Positions 16,271-25,393 are shown, counted from the stretch's first letter. The stretch: DNA of 64,000 nucleotides from Schaalia odontolytica (GCF_024584435.1 NZ_CP102197.1:558001-622000), one strand, 5' to 3'. Made by a program: numbers and translations. The notes: a model not told the origin generated them from the sequence alone.

Positions 16271-16276
16271 TAGACT
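16271..16276 (+). promoter_or_regulatory. -10 hexamer of rpoD
   Basis: TAGACT about 64 bases before the chosen GTG start at 16340, giving a leader of about 55 bases. No clear -35. Confidence 0.4.
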
Positions 16277-16339
16277 GGCGGTGGTATGCCGATTTGCAAT
16301 CGGCTCAACTGTGCATGCCCATCAATGAAAGGGACCCGT

Positions 16340-17875
16340 GTGAGTGCATCGCGCGCTTCGGTAAAGGACTCCGCGACAAACGAGGAGATCACGGAGGTGA
16401 CACCCGCCGCGAAGAAGAACACCCGCGGCAAGAAGGCGTCCTCCGCGTCCAAGAAGACGCCCGCGGCCGTGCCTGAGGGTGGGGAGAAGGAGTCTGCCGA
16501 CCGCAAGCCCGCCGCGAAGAAGGGGAGCGCGAAGAAGGCGAGTGCGAAGAAGGCCGCCCAGGCGGCCTCCGACGCGGGCGCGGACAAGCCAGCCAAGAAG
16601 AGGAGCGCGAAGAAGGCCGACGCCTCGGACGCGGGCGGGGACAAGACCGCTAAGAAGACGACGCGAGGACGCAAGAAGAAGGAAGCCGAGGTCGCCGAGG
16701 AGGTCATCGACGACATCGAGACCGGTGACGACGAGGACTTCGAACCCACGGGGGAGGATCTGAAGGATCCGGACCTGGAGACCGACGCCGACGACGAGGA
16801 TGAGAGCGACGTCGAGGAAGAGGCCGAGGAGGAGGATCCCAAGGCCTTTGAGGGAGCGGCTCTGCGCGAGCGCACCAACGCGGGAATCCACGTCAAGGGC
16901 GGTTTCGTCGTCTCCGACTCTGACGAAACCGACGAGCCGGTCCAGCAGGTCACGGTCGCGGGAGCAACCGCAGACCCGGTGAAGGACTACCTCAAGCAGA
17001 TCGGTAAGGTATCCCTGCTGAACGCCGAGCAGGAGGTCGACCTCGCCCGACGCATTGAGGCCGGCCTGTATGCGGAGTACAAGCTGAAGAACCAGGCCGA
17101 CGAGATGACCAGTCGCGAACGCCGCGAATTGCACTTCCTCGCCCAGGACGGACAGCAGGCCAAGAACCACCTCCTCGAGGCAAACCTGCGCCTCGTCGTG
17201 TCCCTGGCCAAGCGCTACACGGGGCGCGGCATGCAGTTTCTCGACCTGATCCAGGAGGGCAACCTCGGCCTCATTCGAGCGGTCGAGAAGTTCGACTACA
17301 CGAAGGGCTACAAGTTCTCCACCTACGCGACCTGGTGGATTCGCCAGGCGATCACGCGCGCAATGGCCGATCAGGCGCGCACGATTCGCATTCCCGTGCA
17401 CATGGTCGAGGTCATCAACAAGCTCGCCCGCGTGCAGCGTCAGATGCTGCAGGATCTGGGACGCGAGCCCACGCCAGAGGAGTTGGCCAAGGAACTTGAC
17501 ATGACGGCCGAGAAGGTCGTTGAGGTCCAGAAGTACGGTCGCGAGCCCATTTCGCTGCACACCCCCCTGGGCGAGGACGGCGACTCCGAGTTTGGCGATC
17601 TCATTGAGGACTCCGAGGCCATCGTTCCCGCCGACGCCGTCTCCTTCACGCTCCTGCAGGAGCAGCTCCACCACGTGCTCGACACCCTGTCGGAGCGCGA
17701 GGCCGGAGTCGTGTCCATGCGCTTTGGGCTCGGCGATGGTCAGCCGAAGACGCTGGACGAGATTGGCAAGGTCTACGGCGTGACGCGCGAACGCATCCGG
17801 CAGATCGAATCCAAGACGATGTCGAAGCTTCGTCACCCCTCGCGCTCGCAGGTGCTGCGCGACTACCTCGACTAA
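16340..17875 (+). CDS. rpoD: Primary RNA polymerase sigma factor
   Basis: A 511-residue group 1 sigma-70 factor. The N-terminal 190 residues are a Lys/Ala-rich tract followed by a strongly acidic stretch, as in actinobacterial SigA/HrdB. Region 1.2 starts at [11 protein letters not shown]; region 2 contains [24 protein letters not shown] and [10 protein letters not shown], which binds core and the -10 element; region 4 has [11 protein letters not shown] for the -35 element. The GTG at 16340 is chosen because GAAAGGGA lies six bases upstream; in-frame starts further up lack a site. It is the likely reader of the TANNNT promoters noted across this window. Confidence 0.95.
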   Translation: MSASRASVKDSATNEEITEVTPAAKKNTRGKKASSASKKTPAAVPEGGEKESADRKPAAKKGSAKKASAKKAAQAASDAGADKPAKKRSAKKADASDAGGDKTAKKTTRGRKKKEAEVAEEVIDDIETGDDEDFEPTGEDLKDPDLETDADDEDESDVEEEAEEEDPKAFEGAALRERTNAGIHVKGGFVVSDSDETDEPVQQVTVAGATADPVKDYLKQIGKVSLLNAEQEVDLARRIEAGLYAEYKLKNQADEMTSRERRELHFLAQDGQQAKNHLLEANLRLVVSLAKRYTGRGMQFLDLIQEGNLGLIRAVEKFDYTKGYKFSTYATWWIRQAITRAMADQARTIRIPVHMVEVINKLARVQRQMLQDLGREPTPEELAKELDMTAEKVVEVQKYGREPISLHTPLGEDGDSEFGDLIEDSEAIVPADAVSFTLLQEQLHHVLDTLSEREAGVVSMRFGLGDGQPKTLDEIGKVYGVTRERIRQIESKTMSKLRHPSRSQVLRDYLD

Positions 17876-17898
17876 CGCGCCTCGCGTACCCGGCGGCG

Positions 17899-17930
17899 CG
17901 GCGGTCGGGACGCGTGTCTTTCGACCGCCG
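17899..17930 (+). terminator. Hairpin terminator after rpoD
   Basis: CGGCGGTCG / CGACCGCCG, a 9-bp stem with a 14-base loop, 23 bases past the stop, followed by an AT-rich stretch. Confidence 0.55.
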
Positions 17931-18007
17931 TGATTATTCAGCTCACAAAGATGCGTGCGACGGGAGGCCTCGTCGCGCACGGACGGTCCATAGGGCAGGA
18001 TGGGAGC

Positions 18008-18400
18008 ATGCTTGAGGGTTCGCTGATTCTGGTCCTGACTGTCGTCCTCGTTCTGCTCGTGGCGGGCGCGGTTGTCGCCGGGTTGGCGTTGTCTCGGCGC
18101 AGCGCTGACGAATGGAAGGGCGTCATCAAGCGTGAGGGCGAAGAGATTGTGGATGAGGTGCGCAATCACTCTGTGCCGCGCCGATCCTCCCCGTCCAGCC
18201 TCCGCCCGGTGGTTCCCGCTTCCTCCTCGCTTGACGCGTTGCTGCAAAGCGGTGACTCTTCCAGCGCGTACTTCGACGCGGATCGGCTTCCGGGAATAGA
18301 CCGTCTCGAGTCGGTCACCGGGCGCGTGAGCGACAGGCTCGACCGGGGTCGGCGCGGTCGCGACGGTGGTTCTCGGCCGGGCGAGGATACCGCGCGCTAG
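18008..18400 (+). CDS. Small single-span membrane protein of unknown function
   Basis: A 130-residue protein with one strong N-terminal transmembrane helix (about residues 5-27, LILVLTVVLVLLVAGAVVAG) and a soluble, Ser/Arg-rich, probably disordered tail. No family is recognised. The ATG at 18008 is chosen because GGGAG precedes it closely and a CAGGAT hexamer lies six bases upstream. It sits between rpoD and ftsY and is read in the same direction; the ftsY gene has its own promoter-like element, so a shared role in protein export is only a guess. Confidence 0.55.
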   Translation: MLEGSLILVLTVVLVLLVAGAVVAGLALSRRSADEWKGVIKREGEEIVDEVRNHSVPRRSSPSSLRPVVPASSSLDALLQSGDSSSAYFDADRLPGIDRLESVTGRVSDRLDRGRRGRDGGSRPGEDTAR

Positions 18401-18448
18401 CGGGAGGTGACGCGTTGCTCACGCTTCCTTGTCGGGGCGTCCATGGGG

Positions 18449-18454
18449 GATAAT
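18449..18454 (+). promoter_or_regulatory. -10 hexamer, leaderless ftsY
   Basis: GATAAT six bases before the ATG at 18461; no ribosome-binding sequence between. Confidence 0.5.
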
Positions 18455-18460
18455 GTACCC

Positions 18461-19699
18461 ATGGACGCTTTCGTTTCTTTCCTTCAGACGCCCTGGGCGA
18501 TCGTCATTGCACTGGCGATCGCCGTGGTCATCGGGATGGTCATCCGCCTCGTGGTTTCCTCCCGCCGCTCCTCCAACGAGGTCACCTCGGCGCCGCACGA
18601 ACAGGTGCCCGCCTCCGGTGACGTCGCCGCTCCTGCCGAGGCCGAGGGCGAGGCAACCGACCAGCCGCGTGACGGCCCTGCGACCGAAGAGTCGCCGACG
18701 GGCGACGCCGAGCCATCGCCCGACAAGGCCGCACCCGCGCTCGTCGAGCGCCCCGAATCCGTTGGCGGGCGCATGGAGCGCCTGCGTAGCCGCCTGGCCT
18801 CCTCCGGCGCCCTCGGGCGCGCGATCCTCGGGGTCCTCAGCAGAGGCAAGCTCAGTGCGGCAGACTGGGAGGAGATCGAGGAGTCGCTCCTCGTGGCTGA
18901 CCTCGGCTTGGAGGCGACCGACTCCCTGATGGAGGCGCTCAAGCGCCGCGTCGCCGTCGAATCAACGACCGACGAGGTTCGCGTCCGCGAGATCCTGCGA
19001 GAGGAGCTCCTTGCGCTCGTCGGCCCCGACATGGATCGATCCCTCGATCTTGCCAGGCCGACGGTCGATGGCTGCGTCAAGCCGGCGGTGATCCTCATGG
19101 TCGGCGTCAATGGAACCGGCAAGACGACAACCGTCGGCAAGCTCGCCCGCATTCTCGTGGCCGACGACAAATCCGTGCTCCTGGGGGCCGCTGACACGTT
19201 CCGCGCCGCGGCCGCCGACCAGCTGGCCACATGGGGCGAGCGCGTGGGTGTCGACGTCGTCCGATCCGAGAGGGAGGGAGCCGACCCCGCCTCGGTCGCT
19301 TTCGAGGCGGTGCGTGAGGGCATCGAACGCGACGTTGACGTCGTTCTCGTCGACACCGCTGGCAGGCTTCAGAACAAGTCGACCCTCATGGACGAGCTCG
19401 GCAAGATCAAGCGCGTCATGAGCAAGCAGGCCCCCGTCGGCGAGGTTCTCCTCGTCCTCGACGCGACGACCGGTCAGAACGGCATGAAGCAGGCCGAGGT
19501 GTTCGCCGAGGCCACGGGAGTCACCGGCATCGTGCTCACCAAGCTCGATGGCTCTGCCAAGGGGGGCATCGTCGTGTCCGTCCAACGCTCCCTCGGCGTT
19601 CCCGTCAAGTTCGTCGGACTGGGGGAGGGCGCCGACGACCTGGCACCCTTCGATCCGCGGGGTTTTGTCGACGCGATCGTCGGCACCGCCTCCGCCTGA
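18461..19699 (+). CDS. ftsY: Signal recognition particle receptor
   Basis: A 412-residue SRP receptor GTPase that docks SRP-ribosome complexes at the membrane. It has an N-terminal transmembrane helix (residues 10-32, typical of actinobacterial FtsY), a long acidic/Ala/Pro linker, a helical N domain and the G domain with GVNGTGKTTT (P-loop), the DTFRAAA insertion-box start, DTAGRLQNK, LTKLDGSAKGG and the C-terminal GLGEGADDL. The ATG at 18461 lies six bases after GATAAT. Its SRP partner Ffh is the next gene, separated by a hairpin and a new promoter. Confidence 0.95.
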   Translation: MDAFVSFLQTPWAIVIALAIAVVIGMVIRLVVSSRRSSNEVTSAPHEQVPASGDVAAPAEAEGEATDQPRDGPATEESPTGDAEPSPDKAAPALVERPESVGGRMERLRSRLASSGALGRAILGVLSRGKLSAADWEEIEESLLVADLGLEATDSLMEALKRRVAVESTTDEVRVREILREELLALVGPDMDRSLDLARPTVDGCVKPAVILMVGVNGTGKTTTVGKLARILVADDKSVLLGAADTFRAAAADQLATWGERVGVDVVRSEREGADPASVAFEAVREGIERDVDVVLVDTAGRLQNKSTLMDELGKIKRVMSKQAPVGEVLLVLDATTGQNGMKQAEVFAEATGVTGIVLTKLDGSAKGGIVVSVQRSLGVPVKFVGLGEGADDLAPFDPRGFVDAIVGTASA

Positions 19700-19720
19700 C
19701 GCTCCCGCGATCAACGCGTT

Positions 19721-19752
19721 CCTCGGCCCCGGTCTCACCACCGGGGCCGAGG
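19721..19752 (+). terminator. Hairpin terminator after ftsY
   Basis: CCTCGGCCCCGGT / ACCGGGGCCGAGG, a perfect 13-bp stem with a 6-base loop, 21 bases past the ftsY stop. Confidence 0.7.
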
Positions 19753-19757
19753 TGCGC

Positions 19758-19763
19758 TAACCT
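19758..19763 (+). promoter_or_regulatory. -10 hexamer of ffh
   Basis: TAACCT just after the ftsY terminator and 35 bases before the ffh start, upstream of its GGGAGTG ribosome site. Confidence 0.35.
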
Positions 19764-19798
19764 GTGCCTTGTAGAGCAGCCATCTTGGGAGTGAACAC

Positions 19799-21382
19799 GT
19801 GTTTGGAAACCTGTCAGATCGTCTGACCCAATCCTTCCGCACCCTGCGCAGCCGCGGGGTCCTGACCGAGTCGGACGTCGATCATGCGATTTCTGACATC
19901 CGTCGAGCCCTCATCGACGCCGACGTCGCCCTGCCCGTCGTCCGGCAGTTCACCACCCAGGTACGTGACAAGGCCTATGGCGCGGCGCGCTCCAAGGCAC
20001 TCAACCCCGGCCAACAGGTTGTGTCCATCGTCCACGACGAGCTCGTGGAGATTCTTGGCGGAGCGACCCGTGAGCTGAACTTTGCCGAGTCGGGACCCAC
20101 CGTCTTCATGCTGGCGGGCCTCCAGGGCGCCGGTAAGACGACGCTGGCCGGTAAGCTCGGTAAGTGGCTGCGCGAGGAGGGCAAGACCGTTCTCCTGGTA
20201 GCCTCGGACCTGCAGCGCCCCAACGCCGTCCAGCAGCTCCAGGTTGTCGGCGAGCGCGCCGGTGTGAAGGTGTGGGCGCCCGAGCCGGGCAATGGCGTCG
20301 GCAATCCCGTTGAGGTTGCGCGCTCCGGCGTCGACTTCGCTCGCAAGAGCGGCATCAACGTCGTCATTGTCGATACCGCCGGTCGCCTGGGTGTCGACCA
20401 GGAGATGATGGATCAGGCCATCGCCATCCGCGACGCGGTGAGCCCGCACGAGATCATGTTCGTCCTTGACGCGATGGTCGGCCAGGACGCGGTCTCGACG
20501 TCGACGGCCTTCCGTGACGGCGTTGGCTTCACCGGCGTCGTCCTGTCGAAGCTGGACGGCGACGCGCGAGGCGGAGCCGCGCTGTCCGTGCGAGGCGTCA
20601 CGGGCGCACCGATTCTCTTCGCCTCCACCGGTGAGGGCCTCGACGACTTCGAGCGTTTCCACCCCGATCGCATGGCCGGGCGCATCCTCGACATGGGCGA
20701 CATCCTCACGCTCATCGAACAGGCCGAAAAGAAGATGGACGCCGAGGAGGCGGAGAAGGTCGCCGCCAAGGCGATGGCCGGGGAGCTGACCCTCGGCGAC
20801 TTCCTCAGCCAGCTCCAGCAGATCAAGAAGCTGGGCTCCATGAAGAAGATGCTCGGAATGATCCCCGGAGCGGCGCAGCTGCGCGATCAGATCGACAACT
20901 TCGACGAACGAGAGGTCGATCGCGTGGAGGCCATCGTTCGCTCGATGACGCCCGCCGAACGCGACGACGTCTCCATCCTCAACGGCTCGCGCCGGGCGCG
21001 CATCGCCCGGGGATCGGGAACCAGCGTCACCGACGTCAACCAGCTCGTCCAGCGCTTCGAGGCCGCGCGCGAGATGATGGGACAGATGGGACAGATGGGT
21101 GGGGGAGTGCCCGGAATGGGGGCCCTGCCCGGTCGCGGCGGAAAGGCCAAGCAGAAGGCCAACGCCCGTAAGGCCCAGGCTCAGCGCGCCCGCCTGAAGA
21201 AGAAGGCGCGCTCGGGTAACCCCGCGAAGCGCCGCCAGCAGGAGCTGGAGGCGATGCTCCCCCCGTCGGAGCGTAGCTCCGCGCCGGGCTCCTCCTTCGG
21301 CGGACAGCAGAGCGCCCACGCCCCGCGTCCCACGCTTGACGACCTCCCCGACGACGTCAAGCGCATGCTCGGTCAGCTCTGA
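19799..21382 (+). CDS. ffh: Signal recognition particle protein
   Basis: A 527-residue SRP54 GTPase that binds signal peptides and SRP RNA. The N domain, the G domain (GLQGAGKTT, DLQRPNAVQQL, DTAGRLGVD, LSKLDGDARGG) and the Met-rich M domain (SMKKMLGMIPG, then an MGQMGQMGGG run and a basic C-terminus) are in the usual order. The GTG start follows GGGAGTG. The C-terminal low-complexity extension of about 90 residues is longer than in E. coli, as usual in actinobacteria. The next gene starts four bases past the stop. Confidence 0.96.
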   Translation: MFGNLSDRLTQSFRTLRSRGVLTESDVDHAISDIRRALIDADVALPVVRQFTTQVRDKAYGAARSKALNPGQQVVSIVHDELVEILGGATRELNFAESGPTVFMLAGLQGAGKTTLAGKLGKWLREEGKTVLLVASDLQRPNAVQQLQVVGERAGVKVWAPEPGNGVGNPVEVARSGVDFARKSGINVVIVDTAGRLGVDQEMMDQAIAIRDAVSPHEIMFVLDAMVGQDAVSTSTAFRDGVGFTGVVLSKLDGDARGGAALSVRGVTGAPILFASTGEGLDDFERFHPDRMAGRILDMGDILTLIEQAEKKMDAEEAEKVAAKAMAGELTLGDFLSQLQQIKKLGSMKKMLGMIPGAAQLRDQIDNFDEREVDRVEAIVRSMTPAERDDVSILNGSRRARIARGSGTSVTDVNQLVQRFEAAREMMGQMGQMGGGVPGMGALPGRGGKAKQKANARKAQAQRARLKKKARSGNPAKRRQQELEAMLPPSERSSAPGSSFGGQQSAHAPRPTLDDLPDDVKRMLGQL

Positions 21383-21385
21383 GCC

Positions 21386-22492
21386 ATGCTGATCGCGGGC
21401 GTGTGCCTGTGGGCGCAGGAGGCCTCGGCGCGCCCCCGCTGGGTGAGGGGCACCTGGCGCGTCGACGACGGGGTGATTCGCAGGGTATCCGAGCGCTACG
21501 AGGACGGAGCTTGGCGTGTCCCCTTCCTCGTCCCGGCCATGGCGGACTCGCACTGCCACATCGGATACTCCGAGAAGGGCAGCGTAAGCGGCAACGAGAT
21601 GGTGCGCCAGGCGAGGCACACGCTCGAAAGCGGCGTGACCCTGGTGCGTGACTGCGGGGTCCCGGTCGACAACTCCGTCGTCGTCGGCCCGACCGGGCTG
21701 CGCCTCGTTCGGTGTGGCAGGCACGTCGCGCGACCCAAGCGCTACCTGCGGGACCTTCCCATCGACGTCGAAGACCAGCGTGACCTCCCGCGTGTCGTCG
21801 GCACGTTGGCAGCCCAATCCGACGGCTGGGTCAAGCTGGTGGGGGACTGGATCGACCGTTCGGGCGGCGCAGACGCGGACCTGCTGCCCCTGTGGGACGC
21901 GCAGGTCCTGGCCGATGCGGTTGCAGCCGCCCACCACCTCGGTGCGCGCGTCGCCGTTCACGCTTTCTCTCATCGGGTTATCGACTCGCTCATCGAGGCC
22001 GGCGTGGACGACATCGAGCACGGAAGCGGCATCGACCCGGACCAGGCCGCAGAGATCGCCTCCCGGGGCATCGCGGTGACCCCGACGCTTCGCCAAGTCG
22101 AGCTCTTCGCGGACTTCGCCTCCCAAGCCGCGTCAAAGTATCCGGTGTATGCCGCGACGATGAGCGCCATGCACGCCGAGCGTCGGGAGCACTTCCAGAT
22201 GCTCGTTGATGCCGGCATCCTCCTCCTGATGGGCACCGACTCGGGCGGCTACCAGGAGCACGGCTCGATTGCCGGCGAACTCGCCCTGTGGACCCAGTGG
22301 GGAGCCGACCCCGGCCTCGTCGTGGACGCCGCCACCTGGCAAACGCGCCGCTACCTGGGCTTCGAAGGGCTGACGGACGGAGCCGCAGCCGACTTTCTCG
22401 TGCTTGACGAGGACCCGACACGAGATCCGCTCGCGCTCGCGAGACCGCGCTGCGTCTACGTCGGTGGCCACCTGGTCTCGGACCGCCCATGA
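21386..22492 (+). CDS. Amidohydrolase family protein
   Basis: A 368-residue metal-dependent hydrolase of the amidohydrolase superfamily, cytosolic. Visible metal ligands: HxH in ADSHCHIG (near residue 54), a Lys in WVKLVGD that would be the carboxylated bridge, His in VHAFSH, His in IEHGSG, and Asp in GTDSGG. The flanking beta-sandwich strands (LIAGVCLWAQ at the start; ADFLVLDEDPTRDP and VYVGGHLVS at the end) fit the imidazolonepropionase/prolidase-like subgroup. The substrate is not evident. It starts four bases after ffh and is probably cotranscribed with it. Confidence 0.82.
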   Translation: MLIAGVCLWAQEASARPRWVRGTWRVDDGVIRRVSERYEDGAWRVPFLVPAMADSHCHIGYSEKGSVSGNEMVRQARHTLESGVTLVRDCGVPVDNSVVVGPTGLRLVRCGRHVARPKRYLRDLPIDVEDQRDLPRVVGTLAAQSDGWVKLVGDWIDRSGGADADLLPLWDAQVLADAVAAAHHLGARVAVHAFSHRVIDSLIEAGVDDIEHGSGIDPDQAAEIASRGIAVTPTLRQVELFADFASQAASKYPVYAATMSAMHAERREHFQMLVDAGILLLMGTDSGGYQEHGSIAGELALWTQWGADPGLVVDAATWQTRRYLGFEGLTDGAAADFLVLDEDPTRDPLALARPRCVYVGGHLVSDRP

Positions 22493-22551
22493 CCGCGCCC
22501 GGCCAGGTGATGGATATTACCGTTTCGGGGCGTTAGGCCGACGTCTCCCGC

Positions 22552-22581
22552 TTGGGAATTGACTGAAAAGTGTGGCATAAT
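22552..22581 (+). promoter_or_regulatory. Candidate rpsP promoter
   Basis: TTGGGA (22552-22557), an 18-base spacer, then CATAAT (22576-22581), about 130 bases before rpsP in the 219-base gap after the amidohydrolase gene. A TTGACT at 22559 is too close to CATAAT to pair with it. Confidence 0.45.
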
Positions 22582-22711
22582 CGCTAGCTGTACCCGGCGG
22601 AACGTAGACCCTCTCACTGCGCGCCGTCGTGTCCCGGTCCGATGCGACCCCTGTGTTTCCCACCTCGGGACGCAAAGGTCCACACCAATCTGAAATGGAG
22701 AGACCACTCAA

Positions 22712-23155
22712 GTGGCAGTTCGAATTCGCCTGAAGCGCGTGGGCAAGATCCACGCCGCCCAGTACCGCGTTGTCGTCGTCGATTCCCGCAAGAAGCGCGA
22801 CGGACGCGTCATCGAAGAGGTCGGCTACTACGATCCTCAGCCGAACCCGTCGATCATTCGCATCGACTCTGAGCGCGCCCAGTACTGGCTCGGTGTCGGC
22901 GCTCAGCCCTCCGACCAGGTCCGCAACCTGCTGGTCCTGACCGGTGACATCGCCAAGTTCAACGGCAAGGCCGACGCGGTCTCCCGCGTCCAGGTCTCCG
23001 AGGCTGACAAGGCCGCTCAGGCCGAGCAGGCCATCAAGGAAGCCGAGGCCGCCGCCGAAAAGTCCAAGGCTGCTGCTTCCGCCAAGAAGGCTGAGGAAGA
23101 GGCCGCTGCCGAGGCCGAGAAGACCGCCGAAGAGCCCGCTGGAGAGGATGCCTGA
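22712..23155 (+). CDS. rpsP: 30S ribosomal protein S16
   Basis: A 147-residue S16 protein. The first 85 residues are the conserved fold ([30 protein letters not shown], split here only for naming the motif ends), and the remaining 60 are an Ala/Glu/Lys-rich tail usual in actinobacterial S16. S16 helps assemble the 30S body. The GTG at 22712 is chosen because it gives the canonical AVRIRLKR start. It heads the rpsP-khpA pair; a GC-rich leader of about 120 bases precedes it. Confidence 0.96.
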   Translation: MAVRIRLKRVGKIHAAQYRVVVVDSRKKRDGRVIEEVGYYDPQPNPSIIRIDSERAQYWLGVGAQPSDQVRNLLVLTGDIAKFNGKADAVSRVQVSEADKAAQAEQAIKEAEAAAEKSKAAASAKKAEEEAAAEAEKTAEEPAGEDA

Positions 23156-23157
23156 GC

Positions 23158-23397
23158 ATGCTCGCCGACGCGTTGGAGCACCTGGTCAGCGGCATCGTTG
23201 ACCACCCCGAAGATGTCGAGGTGACGCCTCGCTCAATGCGGCGCGGCCAGCTTCTTGAGGTTCGGGTGAATCCGGAAGACCTGGGACGCGTCATTGGACG
23301 CGGTGGCCGGACGGCTCGCGCGCTGCGCACCGTCATGGGTGCACTTTCGACGCGCGGCGCTGTCCGCGTTGACGTCGTCGACACGGATCGCGAGTAG
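23158..23397 (+). CDS. khpA: KH-domain RNA-binding protein
   Basis: A 79-residue single KH-domain protein (KhpA/YlqC family). The RNA-binding GxxG loop is seen as VIGRGGRTARALR (residues 46-58). It starts two bases past the rpsP stop, the order conserved across Gram-positives. KhpA proteins bind RNA with KhpB and influence cell wall growth and translation in other species; no direct function is proven here. Confidence 0.9.
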   Translation: MLADALEHLVSGIVDHPEDVEVTPRSMRRGQLLEVRVNPEDLGRVIGRGGRTARALRTVMGALSTRGAVRVDVVDTDRE

Positions 23398-23412
23398 GGC
23401 TCGCGCACGTCG

Positions 23413-23443
23413 CGAAGGGGTCCGGCAGTGCCGGATCCCTTCG
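23413..23443 (+). terminator. Hairpin terminator between khpA and rimM
   Basis: CGAAGGGGTCCGGC / GCCGGATCCCTTCG, a 14-bp stem with one G-T pair and a 3-base loop, followed by TTGTATGCTT. Confidence 0.75.
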
Positions 23444-23457
23444 TTGTATGCTTCCGG

Positions 23458-23463
23458 TAGATT
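23458..23463 (+). promoter_or_regulatory. -10 hexamer of rimM-trmD
   Basis: TAGATT 15 bases after the khpA terminator and 24 bases before the rimM ATG, with AAGGAGG in between; no clear -35. Confidence 0.45.
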
Positions 23464-23486
23464 CCGGCGCATGACAAGGAGGACAC

Positions 23487-23996
23487 ATGCAGCTCACAGC
23501 AGCCATCATCGGACCCGCTCACGGTCTGCGCGGCGAGGTCATTCTAGACGTTCGCAGCGACGACCCCAGCGTTGTGGCGCCCGGGATGCGCCTGGACGTG
23601 GAGGGGGCCTCGCGCGTGCTGACGGTGCGTTCGGTGAAGGTACACAAGGAACGAGTGCTGGCCTCCTTCGAGGAGTGCGAGAGCCGCGAGGATGCCGAAA
23701 GGCTGCGGGGGGCGCGGCTGCTCGTTGAGGAGCATCCGGAGGAGGATGCCTGGTATCCCCACCAGCTCACGGGACTCACGGCTCGCACACCCGCCGGCGA
23801 CGTCCTCGGCACGGTCAGCGGCCTGAGGCCCGGAGCGGCGCAGGATCTTCTTCTCGTGGACACCCCCGCTGCAACTGTCATGGTTCCCTTCGTGAGCGCC
23901 CTCGTTCCCACCGTCGACGTGGACCGCGGCGTCGTCGTCATTGATCCGCCCCCCGGGCTTTTCGACGACCACGGTGACGACGAGGGAAACAACTAG
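23487..23996 (+). CDS. rimM: 16S rRNA maturation factor
   Basis: A 169-residue RimM, which assists 30S head assembly by binding S19. It has the N-terminal RimM barrel (GPAHGLRGEVILDVRSD, residues 10-26) and the C-terminal PRC barrel (GLTARTPAGDVLGTV, then DRGVVVIDPPPGLFD). Length is normal. AAGGAGG precedes the ATG. The trmD start follows one base after its stop. Confidence 0.94.
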   Translation: MQLTAAIIGPAHGLRGEVILDVRSDDPSVVAPGMRLDVEGASRVLTVRSVKVHKERVLASFEECESREDAERLRGARLLVEEHPEEDAWYPHQLTGLTARTPAGDVLGTVSGLRPGAAQDLLLVDTPAATVMVPFVSALVPTVDVDRGVVVIDPPPGLFDDHGDDEGNN

Positions 23997-23997
23997 C

Positions 23998-25374
23998 GTG
24001 CGCTTCGACCTCATCTCAATCTTCCCGGACTATTTCGCGCCCCTGAACCTGTCCCTCATGGGCAAGGCTGCACAGGCCGGCCTCGTGCGCGTCGGCGTCC
24101 ACGATCTGCGCGGGTGGGCAAGCGGGCGACACCGCAGCGTCGACGACACTCCCTACGGTGGGGGCGCGGGAATGGTCATGCGACCCGACGTGTGGTGCGC
24201 GGCCCTCGATGAGGTGCTCGCGATCGCGCTGGGCCCCCACGACGCGCCGCGGGGTGGCGAGCAGGCCCGACGTATCCTGGCGATACCCACCCCCTCGGGA
24301 ACGCCGCTCACCCAGCCCCTCGTGGAAGACCTTGCCGGTGCGGACCAGATCGTTCTCGCGTGTGGGCGCTACGAGGGAATCGACGCGCGCGTCGGGGAGT
24401 ACTACCGGTCCGCGGGCGTGGAGGTCCTGGAGTTTTCGATCGGTGACTACGTGCTCAACGGGGGAGAAGCCGCCGCACTGGTGCTCACGGAAGCAGTTGC
24501 CCGGTTGCTTGACGGCTTTATGGGCAACCCCGACTCACTCGTCGAAGAATCCCACTCGGGGGCGGGGCTTTTGGAGTATCCGGTCTACACCAAGCCCGCT
24601 CAGTTTCGTCAGCTCGCAGTTCCCGAGGTCCTCCTCAGCGGTAACCACGCCGCGATTGGGCGCTGGCGTCGTGATCGCGCCATCGAGAAGACCACCAGGG
24701 TCCGACCCGATCTCGCCCTCGCGCTGCATGCGGCGGACCTTAACGGGCAGGACCGTGCCACACTTGCCGCCTGCGGCATCGCCTATCCGCGCAGTGGGCC
24801 CGCACAGCACGTGACGATTCGGCAAGCCGAGGCCGCGGACGCGGGGATGGTCGCCGTGCTCGCAGAAAGAACCTTTCCCGACGCGTGCCCGAAGGGCCTG
24901 GGGCGCGACGCTATCGCCGCCTACGTGGCGAACGAACTCAGCGCCGAGGCCTTCGCGCGCATGCTCGCCGCGCCGGATCGCTTCCGCGTCTTCGTCGCGC
25001 AGGTCGGTGGCGAGCTTGTCGGCTACGTGCTCACGATCGTCGGTCGAGACGCTCTTCCACGCGACATGGTGCGACCCGGGCGGGTCGCGGCGGACAGCGC
25101 ATACCTGTCCAAGTGCTATGTTGACCAGGCCTGGCGGGGAAGCGGCATCGCGGATGCCCTGGTGGAGCGAGCATGCGCCGACGGCGTAAGCCTTGGGCAC
25201 AGCGCGATCGTTCTGGGAACTAACCGCGCCAACAGGGTGGCTCGGGCGTTCTACAAGCGGCACGGATTCCGTAAGCGCGCCACCCGCAGGTTCAACGTCG
25301 GGGGAATCGACAACGACGATGTCGTGATGGTGCGCGATCTCACCGCCGCAGACGGATCACCACTCGCCCGTTGA
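23998..25374 (+). CDS. trmD: tRNA (guanine-N1)-methyltransferase fused to a GNAT acetyltransferase
   Basis: A 458-residue fusion. Residues 1-265 are a complete TrmD, which methylates G37 of tRNAs using S-adenosylmethionine: RFDLISIFP start, PYGGGAGMV (52-60), [11 protein letters not shown] (121-131) and the trefoil-knot segment [12 protein letters not shown] (146-157), then EESHS. Residues 270-450 form a GNAT domain: [11 protein letters not shown] start, an acetyl-CoA loop QAWRGSGIA (377-385), and the [13 protein letters not shown] motif (412-424). The reading frame is continuous, with no stop or frame change at the junction. TrmD alone is usually 230-280 residues. The GTG at 23998 follows the rimM stop by one base. 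Confidence 0.92.
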   Translation: MRFDLISIFPDYFAPLNLSLMGKAAQAGLVRVGVHDLRGWASGRHRSVDDTPYGGGAGMVMRPDVWCAALDEVLAIALGPHDAPRGGEQARRILAIPTPSGTPLTQPLVEDLAGADQIVLACGRYEGIDARVGEYYRSAGVEVLEFSIGDYVLNGGEAAALVLTEAVARLLDGFMGNPDSLVEESHSGAGLLEYPVYTKPAQFRQLAVPEVLLSGNHAAIGRWRRDRAIEKTTRVRPDLALALHAADLNGQDRATLAACGIAYPRSGPAQHVTIRQAEAADAGMVAVLAERTFPDACPKGLGRDAIAAYVANELSAEAFARMLAAPDRFRVFVAQVGGELVGYVLTIVGRDALPRDMVRPGRVAADSAYLSKCYVDQAWRGSGIADALVERACADGVSLGHSAIVLGTNRANRVARAFYKRHGFRKRATRRFNVGGIDNDDVVMVRDLTAADGSPLAR

Positions 25375-25384
25375 GGGATCGGTA

Positions 25385-25393
25385 TGGGATAAT
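25385..25393 (+). promoter_or_regulatory. Extended -10 promoter of rplS
   Basis: TGGGATAAT: an extended TGn followed by GATAAT (25388-25393), 11 bases past the trmD stop. It gives a leader of about 120 bases before rplS. Confidence 0.6.

Noticed and set aside
16420..16650. Repetitive AAGAAG-rich DNA suggesting a repeat array
   Set aside because: It is low-complexity coding sequence for the Lys/Ala-rich head of the sigma factor; units are irregular and in frame.
21070..21130. Short direct repeats in the 3' part of ffh
   Set aside because: They encode the MGQMGQMGGG run of the Met-rich M domain, normal for Ffh.
16322..22126. Very long open frames opposite rpoD (641 codons) and ffh/amidohydrolase (770 codons)
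   Set aside because: They lie exactly antisense to strongly conserved genes, show biased composition expected from high-GC third-position shadowing, and have no recognisable domains or ribosome sites.
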